Shown here piece by piece: positions 21,790 through 30,065 of a stretch of 53,224 nt of DNA. The position numbers were made by a program, and so were the translations under genes. Under the pieces are notes generated by a model. It was not told where the DNA came from, made no database searches, and worked only from the letters and a program-made list of their open reading frames with translations. Numbering within the stretch: the stretch's first letter is position 1; every line of letters begins with the position of its first letter. Source of the stretch: a virus; IMG/VR virus record IMGVR_UViG_3300046516_000543, positions 1-53,224 of that record. The stretch is one strand, 5' to 3'.

Positions 21790-22152
21790 ATGCCGTTCGA
21801 AATCGAGTGGGACGGTGCCAACGAGGTGCTGCAGAAGTTTGCCGATCTGGAGACGCGCATCGTCAACCTGGATACGGAGCTTCCCAACACTTTCATGAAT
21901 TGGCAGCGCGATGACATGCACCGTCATTTTCCCAAGGTCGAAGGCGGTGGCCTGACGTGCTCGACCGAAATCTTTCCGCGCTCACGGTTGCCGCACCAAC
22001 GCGGCAAGGGCAGTGGCAAGGCAACCCGGCGGCGCGCGCGTGTGGCGGCTGGGCGGCCCGGCGCTCACCGTCCGATCCTGCGCCCAGAACTGTTCGACAT
22101 GCTGCGCCAACGCATGATCGCGATGTGCGAGGCGGCACTCAAATGGCAGTGA
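21790..22152 (+). CDS. Putative head-tail joining or neck protein (gp10-like)
   Basis: A 120-residue protein beginning F-E-I-E-W-D-G-A-N-E-V-L-Q-K-F-A-D-L-E-T-R, like the N-terminal helix of HK97 gp10-type joining proteins, then a basic middle (G-K-A-T-R-R-R-A-R) and a C-terminal helix. The family match is weak. Its 3' end overlaps the next gene by 10 bases. Confidence 0.6.
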   Translation: MPFEIEWDGANEVLQKFADLETRIVNLDTELPNTFMNWQRDDMHRHFPKVEGGGLTCSTEIFPRSRLPHQRGKGSGKATRRRARVAAGRPGAHRPILRPELFDMLRQRMIAMCEAALKWQ

Positions 22153-22508
22153 ATTTTTCGACACTCGTCTATCTGCCGAACTTCGACACGTTCGCGCGGC
22201 CGATTACCATCACGCCGCTGGCATCGCAGCCCGGTGCACCAGCGTATGCGGCGCGCGGCATCTACGACACCAGGGCACTCGATGTGCAGGCCGAAGACGG
22301 TTCGATTGTCGGCGATCAGCAGACCATCATCGACATCCTGGATGTCGAGTTCTCGGTGATCCCAGAACAACTCGACCGCATCAACGTCCCATACGATGTC
22401 AATGCCGGTGCTGCGCTCGGAGATTTCGAGATCACCAACACCGAGTCTGACGGCGGCGGCGAGACGACGCTGGTGCTGCGCAAGATCAAGACAGCGGTAC
22501 CGCAGTGA
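22143..22508 (+). CDS. Putative head-tail attachment (stopper) protein
   Basis: A 121-residue protein, beta-rich: F-A-R-P-I-T-I-T-P, an A-R-G-I-Y-D-T-R-A-L-D-V segment, then I-I-D-I-L-D-V-E-F-S-V-I-P. The order resembles the small stopper/attachment proteins of the lambda FII-like group. It is coupled by GTGA to the next gene. The function call rests mostly on position. Confidence 0.62.
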   Translation: MAVNFSTLVYLPNFDTFARPITITPLASQPGAPAYAARGIYDTRALDVQAEDGSIVGDQQTIIDILDVEFSVIPEQLDRINVPYDVNAGAALGDFEITNTESDGGGETTLVLRKIKTAVPQ

Positions 22509-23146
22509 CCGTCACCGACACCCAGAGCTATTCGCTGGTGATCCGCGACATGCTGCTGGCCAAGCTGCAGGCGTCGGCATTCTTCCAGGGCTTTACGGTG
22601 AAGAAGAGCCGGGCCTTCAAGGTGCAACAGCAGCAGTTGCCATATCTCGGCAGCTACATCATCGACGAGCAGATGGTGCCGGACGGCGACGGCAACGCAG
22701 GCTACATCCGCTTCATCAACACGCTCCGCATTGGCTACTCGGTGATCGTCGTCAACAACGACCCGGAGGCCTGCGAGGCCAAGCTCGATCAGGCGTTCTG
22801 GTCGATCATGAACACGCTGTGGCGCGATCCGTATCTGATGAACCTGATCGACACCGAGGTCTATCCAGGCGGGCCAAGCAACCCGGACAACACCAGGATC
22901 GAGAGCGTCAGTCGCGGCACGCGGCGGCACGTATACGGCGCGACCGGGCTCAACAACGAGCAGCCCATCGGCGAACTGCAGTACGAGGCGTCGGTGATCT
23001 ATCGCTGCGGGTTTGAGCCGATCATCACCGACGACTTGCTGCAGATCGGCGTCCGCACCGGCGTCAAGGCTGGCGACACCCAGGCCGAGATGGATCAGCG
23101 CCCGCAGACCGGAATTGAACTCGTTATCACCCCAGCAAAGGAATGA
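22505..23146 (+). CDS. Putative tail completion (terminator) protein
   Basis: A 213-residue protein from a GTG start. It has an N-terminal helix (Y-S-L-V-I-R-D-M-L-L-A-K-L), a beta region and R-I-E-S-V-S-R-G-T-R-R-H-V-Y-G. It ends in V-I-T-P-A-K-E. Size and place, between the neck genes and the tail sheath, fit a tail terminator that caps the tube. No strong family motif is visible. Confidence 0.62.
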   Translation: MTVTDTQSYSLVIRDMLLAKLQASAFFQGFTVKKSRAFKVQQQQLPYLGSYIIDEQMVPDGDGNAGYIRFINTLRIGYSVIVVNNDPEACEAKLDQAFWSIMNTLWRDPYLMNLIDTEVYPGGPSNPDNTRIESVSRGTRRHVYGATGLNNEQPIGELQYEASVIYRCGFEPIITDDLLQIGVRTGVKAGDTQAEMDQRPQTGIELVITPAKE

Positions 23147-23544
23147 TCGTCATGCCAGAGATGAAAGTCACCGCAGTGAACCCGCGTCAGGCCACCCGCG
23201 ACGCACAGCAGGCGCGCTTGCGGCTCGCCACCGAAGGGCGAGCACAAACCGTCAAAGTCTTCGCCGCCAACGAGGATATGCGCAGGGCGCTGCGCCATGC
23301 CAACGGCACACGCTTCCGCGCAGAACTCGACCAGCCAGTGGAGTGGCCGAACGACAGCTTCACGTCGCGTCGCATTGCGGACGGTTCGGTCCGTACCGAT
23401 GGCGCAGCATCGGCCGATGCTGCTGAGCCGGACGAGACGCTGAACCCGCGCGAGCAGGCCGAGGCGCGGAAGCCGAAGTCAGCAGCACCGAAGAAGCCAG
23501 AGCCGAATAGGGCTGGCCACCACACCGAATCGCCGAAGGCCTGA
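23143..23544 (+). CDS. Hypothetical tail-module protein with disordered C-terminus
   Basis: A 133-residue protein. The first 85 residues are ordered-looking and basic. The last 50 are Ala/Glu/Lys/Pro-rich (P-K-S-A-A-P-K-K-P-E-P). It is coupled by an ATGA overlap to the preceding gene and 25 bases from the sheath gene. A small adaptor is plausible; not recognised. Confidence 0.6.
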   Translation: MIVMPEMKVTAVNPRQATRDAQQARLRLATEGRAQTVKVFAANEDMRRALRHANGTRFRAELDQPVEWPNDSFTSRRIADGSVRTDGAASADAAEPDETLNPREQAEARKPKSAAPKKPEPNRAGHHTESPKA

Positions 23545-23569
23545 ACATCATCACCGACAGGAGGCTTCA

Positions 23570-25129
23570 ATGCCCGTTAGCTTTGCTCAAATTCCTGCCA
23601 ACTGGAAACTGCCGCTTTATTGGGTCGAAGTCGATCCGTCGAAGGCTGGTCTATGGACGCTGAAGCAGCCCGCGCTGCTGGTCGGCATCAAGACCGCTGA
23701 TGGCGTCGCGCCGCCCGATGTGGCGATCCCGATTGGCTCGCAGGCCCAGGCCGACAAGCAATTCGGCCAGGGTTCGCATCTGGCAAATATGTTCCGCGCC
23801 TTCTTCGCCAACAACTTCGCCAACGAGGTCTGGGGGCTTCCGGTCGCGGAGCCCGTCGCAGGCACCGCCGCCAGCGGCACCATCACGGTGACGGTGGACC
23901 CGGTTCACGAGGCCGGGACGATCCACCTCTACATCGGCGGTCAGCATGTGCCGGTCAACATCGGCGCGGCCGACACCGTCAATAACATCCACGTCGCGAT
24001 CTCGGCAGCGATCAACGACAACCTCGATCTGCCGGTCAGTTCGGTCGGCGGTCCGACAGTGGTGACGTTGACGTGCAACTGGAAGGGCACCAGCGGCAAC
24101 GACATCGACATGCGCGACAGCTACTACGGCCGGATGGGCAGCGAAGAGCTTCCGACCGGCGTGCATGTCGCCTATGGGTCGCTCGGTATGTTGTCGGGTG
24201 GCGCGAGCGTTCCGGTGTTCACCACCGCAATCTCCAATCTCGGCGAACGCAACTTCGAATACGTGGCGTTGCCGTTCACCGATTCCACCACGCTGCTGGC
24301 CTGGGAAACCGAGTACGGCTTCACCGACAGCGGACGCTGGGGCTGGATGCGCCAGTTGTTTGGCCACATCTTCTCGGCCAAGCGCGGGGCATATTCCGAT
24401 CTTGTCCTGTTCGGCGAGACGCAAAACAGCGGCGTGCTTTCGATCATGGGTGTCGAGTTGGCGTCGCCCGCGCCGGTCTACGAGTGGGCCGCAGCCTACG
24501 CTGCGAAAGCGCAGCGCGGGTTGATCAACGATCCGGCCCGGCCGCTGCAGACGCTGGAATTCACTGGCGTGTTGCCTGCACCGTTGCACCAGCGATTCAA
24601 CCGCCAGGAACTGAACTCGATTGCTGGCTACGGCATCGCGACACAGGAAACCGGCAGCGACGGTGCGCCGATGATCTTGCGGGAAACCACGACCTATCAA
24701 CTCAACCTGTACGGCCAGGGCGACGACGCCTACGAGTTGGTGACGACGCTGGCGACGCTGGCACGGCTGCTGCGCAATCAGCGCCAAGCCATCACGTCGA
24801 AATTCCCGCGCCACAAGCTGGCCGATGACGGCACCCGGTTCGGCCCGGGTCAGGCTATCGTCACGCCGGGCATCATCAAGGCCGAACTGGTCGCTGAGTA
24901 TCGGCAGGATATGTTCAGCGGGCTGGTCGAGAACATCCGCGCGTTCAAGGCCAACCTGATTGTCGAGCGCGACACCGACAATCCGAATCGCGTCAATGTT
25001 TGCTATCCGCCAGACCTGATCAACCAACTCCGTGTTTTTGCAGTTCTGGCGCAATTCCGCCTGCAGTACGACCGTGGCGTCGATACGACCATCGTCGGGC
25101 CGCGCCTCGCGGCTGGTGGCACCGGCTGA
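23570..25129 (+). CDS. Contractile tail sheath protein (Mu gpL-like)
   Basis: A 519-residue protein with AGGAGG before the ATG. It has the Mu-like sheath opening F-A-Q-I-P-A-N-W-K-L-P-L, the G-P-T-V-V-T-L-T-C-N-W-K-G-T-S-G-N-D-I-D region, and the conserved C-terminal segment L-A-T-L-A-R-L-L-R-N-Q-R-Q-A-I-T-S-K-F-P-R. It polymerises around the tube and contracts on infection, establishing the myovirus type. Confidence 0.93.
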   Translation: MPVSFAQIPANWKLPLYWVEVDPSKAGLWTLKQPALLVGIKTADGVAPPDVAIPIGSQAQADKQFGQGSHLANMFRAFFANNFANEVWGLPVAEPVAGTAASGTITVTVDPVHEAGTIHLYIGGQHVPVNIGAADTVNNIHVAISAAINDNLDLPVSSVGGPTVVTLTCNWKGTSGNDIDMRDSYYGRMGSEELPTGVHVAYGSLGMLSGGASVPVFTTAISNLGERNFEYVALPFTDSTTLLAWETEYGFTDSGRWGWMRQLFGHIFSAKRGAYSDLVLFGETQNSGVLSIMGVELASPAPVYEWAAAYAAKAQRGLINDPARPLQTLEFTGVLPAPLHQRFNRQELNSIAGYGIATQETGSDGAPMILRETTTYQLNLYGQGDDAYELVTTLATLARLLRNQRQAITSKFPRHKLADDGTRFGPGQAIVTPGIIKAELVAEYRQDMFSGLVENIRAFKANLIVERDTDNPNRVNVCYPPDLINQLRVFAVLAQFRLQYDRGVDTTIVGPRLAAGGTG

Positions 25130-25169
25130 TCCTTCGCGGCAACTCTCACGACAGCAACAGGAGTAAACA

Positions 25170-25538
25170 ATGGCGCAGCGTTTCGCTGGCATCGCCCTGC
25201 TCATGGTCGATGGCAATCAACTGGCCCTGCGGGGCAACTTCACCGTATCGCCAAGCCCGGTCGAGCGCACCATGATCGCCGGGCAGGATGGTGTTCACGG
25301 CTATCAGGAATTGCCGCGCGTGCCCTACATCGAGGGCGACGTGTCGACGATCCCGGAGATGAACCTGGAAGACCTCGACGGCATGACCGATGTCACGGTC
25401 GTCGCGCAACTCGCCAACGGCAAGCAGTACAGCTTGGTCGGCGGCACATGCAAAGCCGCACTGGAGGCCAACACCCGCGACGGTCAGGTCAAGGTCCGTT
25501 GGGAAGGCCTGTGGTGTGAAGAGATTCAATTGGGGTAG
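25170..25538 (+). CDS. Tail tube protein (Mu gpM-like)
   Basis: A 122-residue protein with GGAG upstream. The pattern G-Q-D-G-V-H-G-Y-Q-E-L-P-R-V-P-Y-I-E-G-D-V-S and A-Q-L-A-N-G-K-Q-Y-S-L matches Mu-type tube proteins. It assembles the inner tube inside the sheath. Position right after the sheath gene agrees. Confidence 0.9.
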   Translation: MAQRFAGIALLMVDGNQLALRGNFTVSPSPVERTMIAGQDGVHGYQELPRVPYIEGDVSTIPEMNLEDLDGMTDVTVVAQLANGKQYSLVGGTCKAALEANTRDGQVKVRWEGLWCEEIQLG

Positions 25539-25541
25539 CGC

Positions 25542-25961
25542 ATGAACAAACAGACCAAACGTGAGGGCTTCGTCGCCACTGAGGAAGCCGAACGCACCAA
25601 CGGCCCGGTCATCGATCAGCCTGCGCTGCCTGATGCTTCAGAGCCGCCGCAGCCACCGGCACCGGAGACGTGGCCGGTCAAGGTCAGGCTGATGCACAAG
25701 CCGGTGCGCAACAACAAGGGCGACATGGTGCACGAGTTGACGTTTCGCGAGCCGACTGGCGGCGACATCAACCGCTACGGCAATCCGTGCCACGTCAATC
25801 AGGACGGCGATGTCATCATCATCGAAAAGAAAATGACCACCATGATGGCCGTGCTGTCCGGCATCCTGCAGCCGTTTCTGGAGGGGATGGACCCGCGCGA
25901 TTGGAATTCGTGCGCCTACAGGCTGCGCGGTTTTTTTCTTCCCGATCCGGCATCCTGGTAG
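25542..25961 (+). CDS. Tail assembly chaperone, short (zero-frame) product
   Basis: A 139-residue protein, like Mu gp41. It has a Pro-rich N-terminus (about 1-45), then the chaperone core K-V-R-L-M-H-K-P-V-R and L-T-F-R-E-P-T-G-G-D-I. The zero frame stops at 25961. A T-TTT-TTT heptamer at 25931-25937 in the correct register would let about the last eight codons be bypassed by a -1 shift, giving the long product to 26125. Both products normally wrap the tape-measure protein during tail assembly. Confidence 0.85.
   Translation: MNKQTKREGFVATEEAERTNGPVIDQPALPDASEPPQPPAPETWPVKVRLMHKPVRNNKGDMVHELTFREPTGGDINRYGNPCHVNQDGDVIIIEKKMTTMMAVLSGILQPFLEGMDPRDWNSCAYRLRGFFLPDPASW
25931..25937 (+). promoter_or_regulatory. 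Programmed -1 ribosomal frameshift site
   Basis: The slippery heptamer T-TTT-TTT is followed by CTT CCC and lies 8 codons before the zero-frame stop. The -1 frame is open from upstream and continues to 26125. This arrangement is standard for tail-chaperone genes. Confidence 0.82.
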
Positions 25962-26125
25962 GCGACGATCAGGTGCTCGATTGCTATCGGCTGGCGAAAT
26001 TCTATCACCAGTCTCCTGAAATCTTCCTTGCCATGGGGCTGTCGGAGGTTCGTGTGCATCTTGAGCGCACCATCGACCTTGCCAACATCATGAACCGCGA
26101 AAGCTCGGCCGACGACAATGGCTGA
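25937..26125 (+). CDS. Tail assembly chaperone, frameshift extension
   Basis: In the -1 frame the ORF continues S-S-R-S-G-I-L-V-G-D-D-Q-V-L-D-C-Y-R-L-A-K-F-Y and ends at 26125, overlapping the tape-measure start by 8 bases. The fused product would be 194 residues (132 from the zero frame plus 62). There is no separate start for this part, so it is made only by frameshifting. Confidence 0.8.
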   Translation, partial: SSRSGILVGDDQVLDCYRLAKFYHQSPEIFLAMGLSEVRVHLERTIDLANIMNRESSADDNG

Positions 26126-28787
26126 GTTTGAAGAACTACGTCTAAGCGTCGTCCTCACCGACAATGCAACGGCGGGGCTGACTGCCATTCGTCAGCAGAT
26201 CACGCTGCTGACTCAGTCGGCCAGTGGGGCTGTTGATCCTCTCAACCGCGTCGCCGAGAGCGCGAAGCGGGTGGGTGAGTCTACGCGGGGAGCGACTCCG
26301 CACGTCACCAGCGCCGAGAAGGCGATGAAGGATTTGGGCCGCACAACCGAGGCGGCGGCCCGTGGTGTCATGCAGATGGCGCTGTCGGTGCGCGGCGGCA
26401 TCGGCGCATTGCCACAGCTTGCCCTTGGGCTGCGGGAAGCCACTACAGGCGTCAGTGGCATGAGCGAAGCGATGGAGAAGATCGCTCCAGCATCGCGCGC
26501 CTCGTTGATGGCACTGGCTGGTGTTGCGGTTGGTGTTGCTGCTGTCGGCGCTGCGGTTGCCGCTTATTTTATTTCGGTTTTCAAGTTTGCCAGGGAGATG
26601 AAGGAGCTAAACGACAGCGCCAAAGTGCTTGGGATGAGCCTTGGCCAACTGAAGGATGCGCAAGATCAGGCGCGGGTGTTCGGGATCGCTGCCGAGTCAA
26701 TCGTCCAGAGCTTTGGTGCGATCCAGGCGGCGCAAGTTGATCTCTATCAAAACAATTCGCAGTTGCGCCAGCGCCTGATCGCCATAGGCACGCCAGCGCA
26801 GTGGGTCAACGAGTTGATGAGCGCCGACCCGGTCAAGGCGCAGAACATGGCCGTGCAATATGCGCGGCAGATCGAACAGGGCTTCATCAAAGAGGGCGCG
26901 AGCAAATCGATAGCGCGCGGCTTCGCCAATAAATTCCTCGCCGAGTTCGGCCTCGCCGCCAGATTGATGGACATGCCGCTGCTCAAGCCGATGGACCCGG
27001 CGATGGAGCGGAAGTGGAAAGACATCGGCGAGACGAGCGACAAAATATCCAAGGTCTGGGGCGAGATCGGCGAGAAGCTGGACCGGATCAAGGTCGCCAT
27101 TCTCATGCCCGGCTTGCCGGTGGTCCTGGAGTGGTTGAGGACCGCTGACAGAATTATGGAAGACCTCGCTCACTGGACAGAAAAAATTGTCGAGTGGTGG
27201 GGTAAGTTGCCGAGTTGGATGACGGACCCCGATCTCATGGGGAAGTTTGTCGGCGCGCTGCGTGGCGCTGGTGTTCCTGAAGGCCCCGCAAAACCGCCCG
27301 CGCCCGCAACCCAAGACCCACTGCAGCGGATGAATTACGTCCCTGGTGGCGGCAGCCCATTGCTCCAGCGTGCGAGCCTAGAGCTTGTCGACGAGACGGA
27401 AAAGAACACCAGCGAAACCACGAAGCTGACCGACCAGCTTGTGAAGCTCAATACATTCTTTGATCGCGCTGGTGGCGGCAGCACCACGGCGAGCGCAGGC
27501 GGGCCGCCGGGCGTTACGCAGGCTAGCTTTGGTGGCAATGCAGCCGGTGCTGCAGGCGTGCCATGGGCTGGTGGCGATACTGGTGGCGGCAATGCCGGAA
27601 CGAGCCCGATGGGCAGGACCGGCGCAGCGGCAGCGGGCGCTCAAGCGAGCGCCGATCTCAGTAAGCCAGCTTACGATCAGATGTTCAAAGGCACGCCGCT
27701 GGAAGGCAAGTACGACAATGTTGTCGCCGCCGCCAAGGCGAACAATGTGCCGCCGTCGCTAATGGCTGGCATCATGGCGCACGAAACCGGCAAGGGCACA
27801 TCGGCGATGCTGCGGGACAAAAACAACCCCGCAGGCCTGATGGACCCGAAGACCGGATCGCGGACCGGGATGAGCTTCCCGAATGTCGATGCTGGCATCG
27901 AGGCCGCCGGTCGCAGCATCGGCAAGAATTACGCGGCCGGTGGGGGCAGCATCGAGGGGATGGCGAAGAGCTACGCGCCACCGGGTGCCGCCAATGATCC
28001 CGCTGGCTTGAACAAGGGTTGGCCGACCGGCGTCGCCAGTGCGCAGCGACAACTCAGCACCGGCATGGAAGGTCAGACAGCAGGCGGAATTCCTTCGCAG
28101 TTCCAGGCCGATCTCACAGCGATGACGCTGGCCGGTGCCAAGCCGCATAATATCCGCGCCTATATGCAGTCGCGCGGCATCAATCTCAGCGAAGCGACGT
28201 GCGGACAGTTCATGGCTGCTGTCGTCAAGGAGCACGGTGGATCGCCACCCAAGAATCCAGCCATCGCATCGAATTGGAACACGTTCGGTGGCCCTGGAGG
28301 TGCCGGATATTCGTCTGATCCAAACGCCATCAACGTGGCTGTTAAGCAAGGTGTCAGCACCGGCAGCACTGGGTCGCATGTCACCGGGGCCGTTCCTATC
28401 ATGGATGAGTCCGGCAAGGTCGTTGGCTTCCGTGGCGTCGGAGTCAATCAAGGCCAGGGCCAGGGTGCGGAGCGTGGCGTTGGCCAATATGGCCGCGACG
28501 TTATTTCCAGCAAACCTCTAAGCATCGGTACCGGACGAGGTCAGTTTCAAATCCGGCATCAGATACCAGACCGCGACGTGCTCGACCGCAGCGCCGTCGA
28601 CCGTTCGAATGGTGGCGGCAATATCAACTCGACCGGCAAGCTGAACATCGACATCAATGCGCCGCCGGGTACTAAGACCCAATACGAGGGTACCAATCTG
28701 CTGAAGAACTACGGAATGCAGCGGCAGACCCAGATGCTGCCGACCAGTTACGGCACGCCGGTCGACAGCCCGAATTTGTGGGAATAG
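26118..28787 (+). CDS. Tape measure protein with muramidase-like domain
   Basis: An 889-residue protein, setting tail length. The N-terminal half is helical with one hydrophobic stretch (about 128-157, L-M-A-L-A-G-V-A-V-G-V-A-A-V-G-A-A). A Gly/Ser-rich linker (about 440-515) leads to a lysozyme/glucosaminidase-like domain at about 520-648 (V-P-P-S-L-M-A-G-I-M-A-H-E-T-G-K-G-T-S, then N-N-P-A-G-L-M). It probably opens peptidoglycan during DNA ejection. The C-terminus has a G-Q-G-Q-G-Q-G-A-E-R stretch. The start lies in the frameshift gene's end. Confidence 0.9.
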   Translation: MAEFEELRLSVVLTDNATAGLTAIRQQITLLTQSASGAVDPLNRVAESAKRVGESTRGATPHVTSAEKAMKDLGRTTEAAARGVMQMALSVRGGIGALPQLALGLREATTGVSGMSEAMEKIAPASRASLMALAGVAVGVAAVGAAVAAYFISVFKFAREMKELNDSAKVLGMSLGQLKDAQDQARVFGIAAESIVQSFGAIQAAQVDLYQNNSQLRQRLIAIGTPAQWVNELMSADPVKAQNMAVQYARQIEQGFIKEGASKSIARGFANKFLAEFGLAARLMDMPLLKPMDPAMERKWKDIGETSDKISKVWGEIGEKLDRIKVAILMPGLPVVLEWLRTADRIMEDLAHWTEKIVEWWGKLPSWMTDPDLMGKFVGALRGAGVPEGPAKPPAPATQDPLQRMNYVPGGGSPLLQRASLELVDETEKNTSETTKLTDQLVKLNTFFDRAGGGSTTASAGGPPGVTQASFGGNAAGAAGVPWAGGDTGGGNAGTSPMGRTGAAAAGAQASADLSKPAYDQMFKGTPLEGKYDNVVAAAKANNVPPSLMAGIMAHETGKGTSAMLRDKNNPAGLMDPKTGSRTGMSFPNVDAGIEAAGRSIGKNYAAGGGSIEGMAKSYAPPGAANDPAGLNKGWPTGVASAQRQLSTGMEGQTAGGIPSQFQADLTAMTLAGAKPHNIRAYMQSRGINLSEATCGQFMAAVVKEHGGSPPKNPAIASNWNTFGGPGGAGYSSDPNAINVAVKQGVSTGSTGSHVTGAVPIMDESGKVVGFRGVGVNQGQGQGAERGVGQYGRDVISSKPLSIGTGRGQFQIRHQIPDRDVLDRSAVDRSNGGGNINSTGKLNIDINAPPGTKTQYEGTNLLKNYGMQRQTQMLPTSYGTPVDSPNLWE

Positions 28788-28799
28788 CAGGAGATCGCT

Positions 28800-29384
28800 T
28801 TGGCGACATCGATCATCACACTTCGCGACAACATGGCAGGCACATGGTGCGAAAGCTGGCGGGCCGCTAGCTTTCGCGGTGCGACATTCTATGTCGACAC
28901 CGCCGTTCGAGAGTCCGGTCGTCGCATCGTCACCCATCAGTTTCCAAAGCGGAACATCCCCTATGCTGAAGACCTTGGCCGCCGCGCCCGTGAATTCACT
29001 GTGCGCGGCTATCTGATCGTTTATCCGCGCAACATCGCGCAGGATGATCGGAAGAAGCGCAATTATTTGCCACAGCGCGATTTTCTGATCGACATGCTGG
29101 AGATGGAGGGGCCAGCAATCCTGCAACTGCCGCTGCTCGGCGCGATGAATGTTGCAGTGGTCCGTTATCGCGTCACCGAAGAGGATAAACTCGGCGGCTA
29201 CTGCACGTTCGACATGACGTTCGTCGAATACGGTCAGGCACCGGCCGAAGGCACGCGGGACGGCAGCGCAGCGGTAACAAGCAGCGCGGCTCAGCTAGAG
29301 GCCGCAACCACGACCGGCGTCGAAAATAAAATCAAGACGCCATCGCCGGTACCACCAGTACCAACAGATGCACTGACATCATGA
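28800..29384 (+). CDS. DNA circularisation protein, N-terminal part (Mu gpN-like)
   Basis: A 194-residue protein from a TTG start (AGGAG upstream). It has W-R-A-A-S-F-R-G-A-T-F, G-R-R-I-V-T-H-Q-F-P-K-R, then Y-A-E-D-L-G-R-R-A-R-E-F-T-V-R-G-Y-L, the N-terminal domain of Mu gpN-type proteins (baseplate and DNA circularisation). A Pro/Thr-rich tail follows. The usual C-terminal half is in the next gene, coupled by an ATGA overlap. Confidence 0.85.
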   Translation: MATSIITLRDNMAGTWCESWRAASFRGATFYVDTAVRESGRRIVTHQFPKRNIPYAEDLGRRAREFTVRGYLIVYPRNIAQDDRKKRNYLPQRDFLIDMLEMEGPAILQLPLLGAMNVAVVRYRVTEEDKLGGYCTFDMTFVEYGQAPAEGTRDGSAAVTSSAAQLEAATTTGVENKIKTPSPVPPVPTDALTS

Positions 29385-30061
29385 AGAAGTGGGAAATTGA
29401 CGAGGCCGCTGCAATCATTGTGGTCGCAATCGACATGCTGCTCGCGACATCGAACGATCAGCAGGGGCGCGCTGGCTCTGACCTTCGGCGGGCGTGCGGT
29501 GACATGAAGGCCAATGTCAAAACCTACATCGCCGAAAACGAGATCGCCGCCAAGGTAGCCAACTGCTTTGAGCAGGCACGCCTCACTGGCGCGACAGTCG
29601 ATGACTTTAACCGGATACGCATCGCCGTCGATGACGGGGCCGCCATTTCGTTGATCGCAGTGTTGCTGCAGCAGGCGTGCATTTGCTACAGCCTGCAGCA
29701 AATGGCGCTGGTCATCGAGGCCATGACATTCACCAGTCGCGACGATGTCGATGCGATGCGGGACTTGGTCAATGTGGCCTTCAACGAAGCCGAGGAATAT
29801 GCCGCTGACGGCATGGCGTTGACGGTCTATCGCGCGCTGATCACGCTGCACGCTGCCTTGGTGTTCTATCTCTACCAGACCGCCCGGCCGTTGCCGCGAA
29901 TGCTCGGATTTGAATTTGCTGCTATTCGTCCGACGCTAGTGCAGTCCTACCGGCTGTACGACACGGCGTCACGCGCCGATGAGCTTCGCGCGGAAAACAA
30001 GATCATCCACCCTGCATTTGCGCCGCGATCCGGCCGTGCGCTGGCACCGCTGCTGACTTAA
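29381..30061 (+). CDS. DNA circularisation protein, C-terminal part (Mu gpN-like)
   Basis: A 226-residue helical protein. Its end, S-Y-R-L-Y-D-T-A-S-R-A-D-E-L-R-A-E-N-K-I-I-H (split here at the family's usual C-terminus), matches the end of full-length gpN homologues, preceded by L-P-R-M-L-G-F-E. Together with the preceding gene it reconstructs a normal gpN of about 420 residues. It looks like a stable gene split, because the second half has its own overlapping start. Confidence 0.75.
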   Translation: MKKWEIDEAAAIIVVAIDMLLATSNDQQGRAGSDLRRACGDMKANVKTYIAENEIAAKVANCFEQARLTGATVDDFNRIRIAVDDGAAISLIAVLLQQACICYSLQQMALVIEAMTFTSRDDVDAMRDLVNVAFNEAEEYAADGMALTVYRALITLHAALVFYLYQTARPLPRMLGFEFAAIRPTLVQSYRLYDTASRADELRAENKIIHPAFAPRSGRALAPLLT

Positions 30062-30065
30062 AGTT

